Positions 18,046 to 26,716 of a stretch of DNA of 64,000 bases are shown here, piece after piece. The stretch is taken from positions 1 to 64,000 of the forward strand of contig JAQZAZ010000004.1 in NCBI GenBank assembly GCA_029239355.1, given 5' to 3'. Source of the stretch: Sphingobacterium sp. GTDB lineage: Bacteria > Bacteroidota > Bacteroidia > Sphingobacteriales > Sphingobacteriaceae. The notes beneath the pieces were generated by a model. That model was not told the origin of the DNA. It made no database searches and saw only the letters and a list, made by a program, of their open reading frames with translations. A program made the position numbers and the translations under genes. The stretch's first letter is position 1, and every line of letters begins with the position of its first letter.

Positions 18046-19332
18046 TCATGGTTTGCGAAAATTTATTTTAAATGTATGCTGGTTATTGTCATAATGGTAT
18101 GAAATCGAGAACCCATATAAATTACAGATTGCCTGCACAATTGCGAGCCCAAGCCCAGAGCCTTTGGAGGAGGTATCCGATTTATAAAATCTGGAAAATA
18201 CCTGCTCCGCATCCAAAGCCCCCTGTACGCTTGTATTCGCTACCGCAAGTGAATTTTCAGTGATCGCGATATTTACTTCCCCACCTTCCATATTATGGAA
18301 TAAGGCATTACGAATCAAATTTGACACGATGATATTGGCCAATGAACTATCTAATCGAAGGTTCAGCTCTTGATGTTGATTAACCTTGATCACGATATTT
18401 TTAAATGCAGCAATCTCTTCAAGTTCATCGACGGTATGTGTCACAAGCTTATTGAGCGAAAGATCCTCGTTATTTAAGTACTGCCTATTCTCTATCTTGG
18501 TGAGCAGCAATAATGATTTATTCAAACGCACCAGTCTTTCTGCCGTGTTCAACACCTCTGCAATAGCATTTGACTGCTCAGGCTGCAAGCCTTCTGTTTC
18601 GGCCACCATTTCCAGTTTATTGATCATGATCGCCAAAGGAGTCTGCAGTTCATGTGAGGCATTCCCAATAAACTGCTTCTGTTGCTCGTACGTTTCCTCA
18701 TTGTGTCGGATTAAAGTACTTACAGCAAGCTGCAAATCCTTAAATTCCTGAATATTGGTAACCATAGCTGGTTTATCGCCCGATTTTCCAAGGCGAAATT
18801 TTGTAAGCTGATCTAAAAAGCGATACAAAGGGCTCCATAATCGTTCAATAACCACCTTATTGATCGAGACAATACTGACGACCAACAGGATAAACAGGAT
18901 CACAACAGAGTAGAACAAATTTTTGATCAGGTCACTTTCCTCAATCGTAGAATTGATTATCGAAAGCTCGTAATAATGTCCTTTATGCTCAAACGCTGTT
19001 GTCAGCATACGCACGGGTTCTAGTTCTGGTTCAGGATCATCATCATCCTGCATAAGCAGCATGGTATCTTTATAGACATTCTGCATTTTGATCGCCTGCA
19101 CTTCGGAAATCTCACGCACCTTATAATTGTTCACCCCAAATTCCAAATCTGGGGATACAATCGTCTCAGAAGCCAATTCCTGAATAATTAAGCGCTTTTG
19201 ATTCTCAAGTTCCTCATCTATATTATCATGGATCACCTCCAGCATAAATAAATAAAAGATGGTCGACCACAGCGCAATGACGACCAGTACGGAAATAGAG
19301 AGATATTTGAGCGTCTGATTGGCTAATTTCAT
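18046..19332 (-). CDS. Sensor histidine kinase (OmpR-class partner)
   Basis: A 428-residue inner-membrane kinase. Transmembrane helices lie at about 9-33 and 137-158, enclosing a periplasmic sensor of about 100 residues with an acidic patch (QDDDDPEPELEPV, about 95-107). The HisKA site is FIGNASHELQTP with phosphoacceptor H227. N (NALFHN), G1 (SSKGSGLGLAIV) and C-terminal ATPase motifs follow. The start overlaps the regulator stop by four bases (ATGA), so the two are translationally coupled. The acidic sensor and the PepSY-like neighbour suggest a cation or envelope-stress input, as for RprX/RprY-like systems; this is inference. Confidence 0.92.
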   Translation of the reverse strand: MKLANQTLKYLSISVLVVIALWSTIFYLFMLEVIHDNIDEELENQKRLIIQELASETIVSPDLEFGVNNYKVREISEVQAIKMQNVYKDTMLLMQDDDDPEPELEPVRMLTTAFEHKGHYYELSIINSTIEESDLIKNLFYSVVILFILLVVSIVSINKVVIERLWSPLYRFLDQLTKFRLGKSGDKPAMVTNIQEFKDLQLAVSTLIRHNEETYEQQKQFIGNASHELQTPLAIMINKLEMVAETEGLQPEQSNAIAEVLNTAERLVRLNKSLLLLTKIENRQYLNNEDLSLNKLVTHTVDELEEIAAFKNIVIKVNQHQELNLRLDSSLANIIVSNLIRNALFHNMEGGEVNIAITENSLAVANTSVQGALDAEQVFSRFYKSDTSSKGSGLGLAIVQAICNLYGFSISYHYDNNQHTFKINFRKP

Positions 19333-20006
19333 TTTTCAACAAGTTTATATCCTATTCCATAGACCGCCTCAAAATCCACATCTGCCTGTTTTGTCAAGAA
19401 TTTCTTCCGTAAATTCTTTATCTGGGAATAGATAAAATCGAGGTTATCTGCCTGATCCGTATTATCACCCCAGACATGCTCCGCCAGTGCATTCTTACTG
19501 ACAAGACGGTTCTTATTCAGCAAAAAGTAATGTAGGATATCAAATTCTTTTCGATTCAGTGCGACCAGTTCACCAGCAATCGAAAGCGACCGTTCATTCA
19601 GGTCAATTACGATATTTCCCATATCCAATGTATTTTTGCCATCTTGTTGCTTTCTGCGCAAAACAGCTTTGATACGAGCATTTAACTCTGCAATATGAAA
19701 AGGCTTGGTCAGGTAGTCATCCGCTCCAAGTTCCAGCCCCCGTAGCTTGTCATCCAAGGAGTCCTTTGCGGAGATAATAATTACATTATCCGATTTCCCT
19801 TCCTTTTTAAGCAGATCCAACACTTCTAGTCCACTCCCGCCCGGAAGCATGATATCCAGTAAAATACAATCGTAATTATATACCGAAACTTTATCCAGTG
19901 CCGATCTAAAGTCGTATGCTGTCTCTACGATATAGCCTTCTTTGACAAGAGAGTCTTTCACGATTTCCCTTAATTCCGCTTCATCTTCAATTACAAGTAT
20001 TTTCAT
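19329..20006 (-). CDS. OmpR/PhoB-family response regulator
   Basis: 225 residues. The receiver domain has the acidic pocket in VIEDEAE, phosphoacceptor D51 (ILLDIMLPG) and the lysine in YLTKPFHIAEL. A winged-helix DNA-binding domain occupies about 128-225 (LNRKEFDILHYFLLNKNRLV, VYGIGYKLVEK). First gene of the regulator-kinase pair, overlapping the kinase by four bases; the PepSY-like gene follows. Confidence 0.94.
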   Translation of the reverse strand: MKILVIEDEAELREIVKDSLVKEGYIVETAYDFRSALDKVSVYNYDCILLDIMLPGGSGLEVLDLLKKEGKSDNVIIISAKDSLDDKLRGLELGADDYLTKPFHIAELNARIKAVLRRKQQDGKNTLDMGNIVIDLNERSLSIAGELVALNRKEFDILHYFLLNKNRLVSKNALAEHVWGDNTDQADNLDFIYSQIKNLRKKFLTKQADVDFEAVYGIGYKLVEK

Positions 20007-20240
20007 TGGACAATTGTTTTTTAAAATCAGATTTCACCTCTTTTCCCTACTTCAATTCTTCGCTATGCGTTACAAATGTATTCCGAATTTAGGAAAGAAT
20101 TAGGAAAATGGCTATTGTTAATTGCTGACAGTGAAACAGCGGCAATCGAATAGCTGATCTATTTGACTATTACCTGAAATTTTAACCCATGGTCTAAAAT
20201 GCTATCGGCTTTTCGTATTTTAGGTCTGACATATGCTACT

Positions 20241-21101
20241 ATGGATAAACGAAATGCTAATAGTTGGGCGCCTATCATTGGACTGGACGGTTTCCGCAAA
20301 GAACAGACCGCCGGGCGCGAAGAGCTTCTCTTCAATGAATTACATGGAGAAAGGCTGATAGACAAGCCCCATAAACACGATTTTTTTATTATCAATTTAT
20401 TTGATACAGCTTCTGGTATACATACAATTGATTCTATTGATTATACGGTCAAAGATCATCAGGTTCATGTGTTATTCCCCGGCCAGATGCACAAATGGTA
20501 TATCCATGCTGGTACAATTGGTTACCAATTGATGATTGATCGTTCATTTTTTGAGCATTTCGCGCCGTTTTTTCGTTTCTCCTTTACCAATTACCAAAAC
20601 CATCCCGTGATTGATCTCTCCAAAGAGGCCTTCATACAGTTGCATTATGAATTTGAATCCATAAAAAAAGAATTGGAACGGGAGCATTCATTAATTCCTT
20701 TGATTACTGCACGTGCCGGAGTAATCGCCGCCATTGTCAGCCGGGAAGCCGAGCATGTATTTACCGAATTTAAAGTCTATCAATCCGTTCCCCGCCTTGC
20801 CAAATTCAACATGTTGATAGATGAATTTTTCAGAGAACAAAAACAAGTAGCTTTTTATGCGGAAAAACTGCACATCTCACCCAACTACCTCAATATTCTG
20901 TGTAAAAAGTATTTGAAAATATCTGCCACCCAACTTATCCATCAACGGATCTGTGTTGAGGCAAAGCGTCTTATCCAAAGCACCGAATCATCCATTAAAG
21001 AAATCACATTCGAATTGGGTTTTGCAGATCAAGCCTATTTTTCTAATTTCTTTAAGCAACAGACAGGCGTAAGTCCTAGTGATTTTAGGGAAAAGAGATA
21101 A
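20241..21101 (+). CDS. AraC-family transcriptional regulator
   Basis: About 286 residues from the ATG at 20241; the open frame extends 14 codons further upstream, but MDKRNANSW is the more natural start. The N-terminal half is a cupin-like sensor (KPHKHDFFIINLFDTASG, HQVHVLFPGQMHKWYI). The C-terminal third is a double HTH of AraC type, ending in FELGFADQAYFSNFFKQQTG-VSPSDFR. The next gene, an exported amidohydrolase 114 bases downstream on the same strand, is a plausible target. Confidence 0.92.
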   Translation: MDKRNANSWAPIIGLDGFRKEQTAGREELLFNELHGERLIDKPHKHDFFIINLFDTASGIHTIDSIDYTVKDHQVHVLFPGQMHKWYIHAGTIGYQLMIDRSFFEHFAPFFRFSFTNYQNHPVIDLSKEAFIQLHYEFESIKKELEREHSLIPLITARAGVIAAIVSREAEHVFTEFKVYQSVPRLAKFNMLIDEFFREQKQVAFYAEKLHISPNYLNILCKKYLKISATQLIHQRICVEAKRLIQSTESSIKEITFELGFADQAYFSNFFKQQTGVSPSDFREKR

Positions 21102-21215
21102 ATGGCACAAGAAATGGTAGAAATTACCCAGTATTTTTAAGCCTTCAGTAATTACTTTTGTAAAAGGCCTGCCCATATTATGGATCAGCCAGATCGCAAC
21201 ATAAATAGGAATAAA

Positions 21216-22565
21216 ATGAAACCAATAGCCCTTACGCGCAAAGAATTTATACGTAACTCCGCTCTAGCATTTGCCGGAACAACATTGATCCCAAACATGC
21301 TTGTTGCACAAGAGCGCAACGAACTTGCCTCTCATGAGCTGTTGGCAGGACATCAAGGCAAAGGAAGTTATACCCTCAAGAATGTTTTATTAGAAACAGG
21401 CTTTGAATATGATGAGAATGGCAATGTCATCGCGACAAAAACGGGTCTTTTCGTAGTGCATATTGAAGCCGGAAAAATCAAAAAAATCGGACCCAATAGT
21501 ACCGATGCGAACGCCATAGACGCGAAGGGAAGACTGATGCTTCCTTCGTTCAGCGATATGCACATCCACCTAGACAAGACATTCTATGGCGAAAAATGGC
21601 AGGCTGTGCGCCGGGGCGCAGGTGGTGTCAAAGGCATGATTGCACTCGAGCAACAGATCCTTCCTGAGCTATTAAAAAATTCAACCTATAAAGCAGAAAA
21701 GCTAATAGAATTACTTCAATCCAAGGGGACAGCCTTTGCACGCAGCCACGTCAATATAGAGCCTACATCTAAGTTAGATTCACTACGCCACCTCCAACTA
21801 GCACTGGAAAATAAGAAAAACAGTTTCGGGGCCGAACTGGTTGCCTTCCCACAACATGGTGTATACTATACAGATTCCGTACCTTATCTTAAAGAAGCTG
21901 CAAAAACCAATATTGATTTTATAGGCGGTGTGGATCCTTTCACCATTGATGGTGCCATTGAGAAAACAATGGATTTCACCATTCAATTGGCATTGGACCA
22001 CAATAAAGGCATCGATATCCATTTACATGAGTCTGGTGAGTCCGGACTGAAAACAGTCGAGTATCTGATCAAAAAAGTAAATGAAAACCCTGCATTGAAA
22101 GGTAAGACCTACCTCAGTCATTGCTTTGTTTTGGCAAGACTGGAGAAAGCCAAACAACAGGAAATCGCAGAACAACTTGGTGCAGCACAGATCGGTATTG
22201 TTTCGACCATTCCTTTCGGCGGACTGATTATGCCTATTCCCACATTGCTGGAAAACAAAGTTATTGTGATGACCGGAAACGATAGTATTGTCGATCACTG
22301 GAATACATTTGGGTCAGGAAGTGTCCTCCAAAAAGCCAATCTGGCTGCCCAAGTATACGGACAGGTTACCGAGTATGGTCTATCACGTATGCTAAAACTA
22401 GCAACAGCAGGCCCGATTCCATTGGATGATAAAGGGCAACAGCAATGGCCAAAAGCTGGTGACGACGCAAACATCGTCCTCATCGATGCAAGCTGTTCGG
22501 CAGAAGCAATTTCACGGATTTCGCCAGTTGGATCCCTTATCTATCAAGGAAATATTGTCTACTAG
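21216..22565 (+). CDS. Exported amidohydrolase (cytosine deaminase-like)
   Basis: About 449 residues from the ATG at 21216; a GGAATA sequence precedes it, and the upstream ATG at 21180 is less likely. The N-terminus (RKEFIRNSALAFAGTTLIP-NMLVAQ) looks like an export signal. The TIM-barrel metal site is visible: SDMHIHLDKTFYG (HxH), HVNIEPTSKLD, DIHLHESGESG, YLSHCF and MTGNDSIVDHW with the final aspartate. This order is that of the cytosine deaminase/metallo-dependent hydrolase branch. The substrate, a cyclic amide or aminohydrolase substrate, cannot be named. Probably controlled by the AraC regulator just upstream. Confidence 0.88.
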   Translation: MKPIALTRKEFIRNSALAFAGTTLIPNMLVAQERNELASHELLAGHQGKGSYTLKNVLLETGFEYDENGNVIATKTGLFVVHIEAGKIKKIGPNSTDANAIDAKGRLMLPSFSDMHIHLDKTFYGEKWQAVRRGAGGVKGMIALEQQILPELLKNSTYKAEKLIELLQSKGTAFARSHVNIEPTSKLDSLRHLQLALENKKNSFGAELVAFPQHGVYYTDSVPYLKEAAKTNIDFIGGVDPFTIDGAIEKTMDFTIQLALDHNKGIDIHLHESGESGLKTVEYLIKKVNENPALKGKTYLSHCFVLARLEKAKQQEIAEQLGAAQIGIVSTIPFGGLIMPIPTLLENKVIVMTGNDSIVDHWNTFGSGSVLQKANLAAQVYGQVTEYGLSRMLKLATAGPIPLDDKGQQQWPKAGDDANIVLIDASCSAEAISRISPVGSLIYQGNIVY

Positions 22566-22746
22566 GCTTCTTACAAACGAAGCACTGCACAACAGATTTT
22601 TTAACACGATGGCAATCAATTGCTTTTTCTAAGCTTTTGATTGTCCATTGTAAAATACCCTTGCTAATAAAATGGTACTGACATACATTCAGCGTCATTA
22701 CTCAGCTCGTTTAAAAGGCATTCCAAGCAAGTCACCGCTGTCGCTA

Positions 22747-23781
22747 TTATAGCCGCAACAATTTCATTATTCGCGGCTCTATCCACTCACTCAGCACATA
22801 AGCTACGGCCAACAGAAGAAGAGTCACCGCAAAAACTAAGACATACTTATTTATGTAAGCATTCAGGTGGTTAAAAATAATAAAACCGATATGCTGATGA
22901 ATGAGGTATAAGGGATAAGTCAACATCCCAATTTTAATAAATTTGGGCGAATTGAGGGATTGTAGCTTTTTGCAGGAAACTAGCAACATGAGGATATAAA
23001 ATACAAGGATGGTACCCCCAATAATATAGGGTGAAAAATCGCTATGAAAAGTCCTTGCCAACCAATGAATCCGGCCAATAGCGCCATCAATGGATAAATA
23101 TAGGCACCAAGGCAATAAAATCAAATGCTTTAACGCAGGTCCATGAATAAAAATTTGGCAAAACACCATTCCTGCGATAAAATAAGCACTCCAATCCAGA
23201 ATAAAAAAGTGATGGATGGCATCATAGCTTGTTGAGGAGCCAACAAACAGACGCAAGCTCGACAAAAGTAGCCAAAAGTAGATCAGATAGTCTAGGCTGA
23301 ATTGTTTGAATCGGTTTATAATAAGAAATACCGCAATAATAAGATAAAATTTCAATTCAACATAGAGAGACCAATAGGCACCGTCGATATTTCCCTGACC
23401 AAGGAACTCCTGAATCATGGTCAAGTTGGCTAAGAGCTGTTCGAAGGTGACGAGATACCGAGGTGCTCCAAAAAAATAAGTTACGACAAACGTGATAACC
23501 AAACAGATCCAATACATTGGATAAAGCCTTTTAAACCGAGAATAGCAAAATTTGGGCAGTGAACGATGTTTTATGGAAAAGGCGATCACAAAACCGCTGA
23601 TGATAAAAAAAAGGTCTACTCCAAGATATCCATATTTGAAATATTCGCCGATTTCATCAAAACGTAAAAGAGACATATTACCCGCTTTGTATCCTCGATA
23701 CAAATAGTGGTATAGCAATACAGCCAGTGCCGCTATAAAGCGAAACAGATCGATTTGGTAAATTCTTTTTGTCTGGGACAT
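22747..23781 (-). CDS. Acyltransferase 3 family membrane protein
   Basis: 344 residues, about ten transmembrane helices. The opening IYQIDLFRFIAALAVLLYHY with its histidine and the following LGVDLFFIISGFVIAFS are signatures of the OafA/NodX acyltransferase-3 family, which adds acetyl or other acyl groups to surface glycans. Full length for a family member without the SGNH extension. It stands alone between convergent and divergent neighbours; the acceptor is unknown. The 22566-22746 gap shows nothing notable. Confidence 0.9.
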   Translation of the reverse strand: MSQTKRIYQIDLFRFIAALAVLLYHYLYRGYKAGNMSLLRFDEIGEYFKYGYLGVDLFFIISGFVIAFSIKHRSLPKFCYSRFKRLYPMYWICLVITFVVTYFFGAPRYLVTFEQLLANLTMIQEFLGQGNIDGAYWSLYVELKFYLIIAVFLIINRFKQFSLDYLIYFWLLLSSLRLFVGSSTSYDAIHHFFILDWSAYFIAGMVFCQIFIHGPALKHLILLPWCLYLSIDGAIGRIHWLARTFHSDFSPYIIGGTILVFYILMLLVSCKKLQSLNSPKFIKIGMLTYPLYLIHQHIGFIIFNHLNAYINKYVLVFAVTLLLLAVAYVLSEWIEPRIMKLLRL

Positions 23782-23933
23782 TTGAGCGCAAATATAGGCT
23801 GTTTCATTTACAGTTTCAGGTAAAGCCGTAAGAATGCTTCAAATGCTATCATCTTCATGATGAAATTGCTGTTAAACCTGAAACCTAAAATATTCCGTCG
23901 AATTTATAACATCATTATGTGACTGTTAGGCTA

Positions 23934-23964
23934 TTGCCAATCAACACCAACCTTGCTAAATTTA
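23934..23964 (+). promoter_or_regulatory. Probable promoter of the fibre-subunit/chaperone operon
   Basis: TTG (23934-23936), a 20-base spacer and TAAATTTA (23957-23964) match the Bacteroidota promoter pattern. The ATG of the first subunit is at 23993, giving a leader of about 20 bases. Confidence 0.55.
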
Positions 23965-23992
23965 TGTTATACTAGTAAAAAACGAGGAAATT

Positions 23993-24511
23993 ATGAGAAA
24001 GAACCTACTAATAGTCTTTATTGCCATTGCCGCCATATGCTTTGGTGATCACTCTAAAGCTCAGACGGCCACTTCAGCTCCAGTCACTGTCAACATCAAT
24101 TTGACAGACGCCATCTCAATTACGCTGGGTGCAACTCCCACTGTTGATTTTGTCTATGATGACGCCGCCGATTATGCTGCTTCTAAAACTGTCACAAAAG
24201 CGAGCCATTTCACGGTGGTCAGCAATAGGGCTTACGATATCACAGTCGCTGCGACCGCGGCATTTGCGCCTGCCGGAGGCCCTGCGTTGAGCATCGTTAC
24301 TGTCAATGTAGATCCTACAACTGCCAATGGCGGAACTTTAGTGGCTAATGTCCCGCTAAGTACCACGGCTACTGCTTTGGTCAACGGCGCGACAGCCTCC
24401 ACAGGAGCAGTATATAATGTCGATTATACTATTCCGGATGCTGCGCCATTATTGGACCTTCCAGCCGCCGCTTATAGCACTACCGTTACATATACAGCAA
24501 CACAGTTATAA
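23993..24511 (+). CDS. Small secreted beta-rich protein, probable fibre (pilin-like) subunit
   Basis: 172 residues; signal peptide 1-23 (DHSKAQ). The mature part is rich in alanine, threonine and valine with alternating hydrophobic residues and no cysteines, typical of beta-sandwich surface subunits (DUF4402-like or spore-coat-U/pilin-like). The pattern VDF-x4-DY-x11-HFTVVSNRAYDITVAA, then VDYTIPDAAPLLDLPAAAY and a terminal strand STTVTYTATQL recurs in looser form in the C-terminal domain of the 25313-26716 product. The chaperone-like gene begins 17 bases downstream. By position and size it would be the major subunit (inference). Confidence 0.75.
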   Translation: MRKNLLIVFIAIAAICFGDHSKAQTATSAPVTVNINLTDAISITLGATPTVDFVYDDAADYAASKTVTKASHFTVVSNRAYDITVAATAAFAPAGGPALSIVTVNVDPTTANGGTLVANVPLSTTATALVNGATASTGAVYNVDYTIPDAAPLLDLPAAAYSTTVTYTATQL

Positions 24512-24528
24512 GATCCGATAAAAAAATA

Positions 24529-25338
24529 TTGTCATTTGTGAGATATTATCTAGCAATCCTATTTACTTACATATGTAATACCCTGACCTATGGCCAGGGT
24601 ATTTCCGTTTCACCTTCGCGCATATTTTTTACTGGTGCAGCTGGACAGACAGCTAGTCAGTCGATCACATTCAGCAATACCTCAGCCAACGAATTTTATT
24701 TTGTAGCAAATATCAAAGATTGGGATCGTGATTCATTGGGGATAAAACGGTACTATCCAACAGCAAATAAGCCCGCGTCCAATGCTTCCTGGCTTTCCCT
24801 CTCGGATAATACTGTACGTTTAGCCCCAGGAGAAACCAAAAGCATTAATCTCACTATGACAGTTCCCCGCAGCGAACCAAATCAATTGACCAATACAATG
24901 TTATTTTTTACGCAAGTCAAAGAACAGAAAAAAGATCTCGCGCGGGGCCTGAACATGAACGTATTGCTCGAAGTCGGCATCCAAATTTACCATACTCCGA
25001 CCGGCTTAAAAACGGGCGATCTGGAATTTCTTGCATTTGAGGATAGGGGAATTATAAAAAACACGAATGGAATCGCTGTCCGCCGCATGGATGTAAAAGT
25101 CAAAAATACGGGTCAGGTTAATAAAGATGCATATGTCCGTTTTGAGTTGACCAATACCCATACAGGAGAAGAAATACCAATTAAAGCTATTGCAATCGCA
25201 ATGCTACCCGAAGCCGAGCAATGGGTGCAGGTCGATCTCCCGGAGAAACTCTCTCCCGCTCCTTACCTCGCGGTTGCTATACTCGACGCCGGCAGCCAAT
25301 ATGATTTAAAAATTGCAGAGAAAGAGATTAAATATTAA
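24529..25338 (+). CDS. PapD-like periplasmic chaperone
   Basis: 269 residues with a signal peptide (1-22, LTYGQG). Two Ig-like domains follow. The first has the chaperone-type opening ISVSPSRIFFTGAAGQTASQ-SITFSNTS and LAPGETKSINLTMTVPRSE, resembling the usual basic/proline-containing binding-cleft region of fimbrial chaperones. The second begins near 165 (AVRRMDVKVKNTGQVNKDAY). No ATG is available near the 5' end: initiation must use TTG at 24529 or GTG at 24538, 17 or 26 bases after the subunit stop, suggesting coupled translation. The role would be to hold subunits in the periplasm until assembly by the usher-like protein at 26713-29544. The chaperone fold is likely; partner assignment is inference. 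Confidence 0.75.
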   Translation: MSFVRYYLAILFTYICNTLTYGQGISVSPSRIFFTGAAGQTASQSITFSNTSANEFYFVANIKDWDRDSLGIKRYYPTANKPASNASWLSLSDNTVRLAPGETKSINLTMTVPRSEPNQLTNTMLFFTQVKEQKKDLARGLNMNVLLEVGIQIYHTPTGLKTGDLEFLAFEDRGIIKNTNGIAVRRMDVKVKNTGQVNKDAYVRFELTNTHTGEEIPIKAIAIAMLPEAEQWVQVDLPEKLSPAPYLAVAILDAGSQYDLKIAEKEIKY

Positions 25339-26716
25339 CTTGGCCATCCTATCGGCCGGCTTTACTCTATGTGTCTGTAAGACAGTGGGCCAGGTCACTA
25401 TTGCACTTCCTCAGGCAAACATTCAAAGTAGGGCCGATTACAACCAAATTTTTAACGTTGGCCAGTATAGCAGCGTACTTACCTTATTGCCAACGTTTAG
25501 GGTGAAGGCCAATACTACGAGTTTTAGCAGCACCGCAGGGGGCAGTGTCCCTCTCAACATCGCTCATATTAAACTGAATTCAATTGGTAGTCTATCCTTA
25601 CTCGGGGCCAGCAGTGAAGTCACCCTATCGGTTAACAATGGAAATTTGTATAGTTCCCTGGCAACTGTCTCTTCCGGAGCCATTACGGCCAACGTCCGTT
25701 TATCTACCGGGAGCCAAACCTGGATTGCAGGAATTTATGATAGCAACTTAAGCTTTTCTACACAAGGAGTGTTGGCCGGTTCCATTACACCAACGACATT
25801 GCCTTTTAGCATAAGTGTTCCCGGATTTATCAGTCCTCCAGTTCAGGTAGGTACGACAAGTATCCTGGTCAACAACTTAAGCTTTTATCGCTCGGCCAAT
25901 GGCATCAGCACAGCGAAAGTAATTCCCTTAACGACGACCGTACCCTATATTCCCAGTTTAAAGACCACAAACACACAGTTTAGCTTTAATACGGCTTTAC
26001 CCTACAACAGCTTGCCTAGTTCTCCAGTTTCGGCAGTAAATACCACATTAACAGGCATATCAACCGCTACCACTATCGCTTTATCTACGACCGACCAAGC
26101 ACTGACCAATACGACGGGGATTGCAGTACCTGCCAATAATGCGCAATCGATAACAGCGAACTACAGTATCAATGCCAGCCAGTTGAAAACGAGCTTTATC
26201 CAATCCGGCACCTATTCCGTCCCATTGACTCACACCTGGAGTAAGTTGGCAAACGCATATCCCATAGGTGCACTACAGGCGCAAAGCAGTGGAAACCTTG
26301 AAATTGTCGTGAGTGATCTAGCCGAATTGGTCGCCAACCAGCAGGCCGTCAGCCTAGATTTTGGTACCACCGCCGATTATAAAAATGGCATAAGCAAAGA
26401 TATGTCCACTCACCTTCGTATCAGTAAAACAACACCCTATAATCTTTATGTACGCGCTTCCTCCGCTTCCTTTATATCAGGGACAAACAGTATTCCCCTA
26501 AATGTGCTTCGTATTGGTCCTATGGCTAATCAGACAGGCATAAATACCATCACACTTTCCACTTCTGCACAGCAGCTTATCCAAAGTGCGGATCCAGTAA
26601 TCGACCGCAACCTCAATATACGTTACAGTATACCTGCGTCCGAGACCAGCAAGCTTCTCAACAAGCCTGCAGGTACCTATACAGCAAATATCATCTTTAG
26701 TTTTGTAGCTCCTTAA
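25313..26716 (+). CDS. Two-part secreted subunit, possible tip adhesin
   Basis: 467 residues starting with TTG at 25313, which overlaps the chaperone gene by 26 bases; no ATG fits. The N-terminus (QRKRLNINLAILSAGFTLCV) acts as a signal peptide ending near TVGQ. Residues about 30-310 are a serine/threonine-rich beta region of unknown type. About 320-467 match the small subunit pattern: LDFGTTADYKNGISKDMSTH-LRIS, then YNLYVRASSASF, IRYSIPASETSKLLNKPAG-TY and a final strand TANIIFSFVAP. An N-terminal binding domain attached to a C-terminal pilin domain is the architecture of tip adhesins such as CfaE or FimH, so that role is suggested. Its stop overlaps the stop of the convergent usher-like gene in a shared TTAA. 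Confidence 0.7.
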   Translation: MQRKRLNINLAILSAGFTLCVCKTVGQVTIALPQANIQSRADYNQIFNVGQYSSVLTLLPTFRVKANTTSFSSTAGGSVPLNIAHIKLNSIGSLSLLGASSEVTLSVNNGNLYSSLATVSSGAITANVRLSTGSQTWIAGIYDSNLSFSTQGVLAGSITPTTLPFSISVPGFISPPVQVGTTSILVNNLSFYRSANGISTAKVIPLTTTVPYIPSLKTTNTQFSFNTALPYNSLPSSPVSAVNTTLTGISTATTIALSTTDQALTNTTGIAVPANNAQSITANYSINASQLKTSFIQSGTYSVPLTHTWSKLANAYPIGALQAQSSGNLEIVVSDLAELVANQQAVSLDFGTTADYKNGISKDMSTHLRISKTTPYNLYVRASSASFISGTNSIPLNVLRIGPMANQTGINTITLSTSAQQLIQSADPVIDRNLNIRYSIPASETSKLLNKPAGTYTANIIFSFVAP

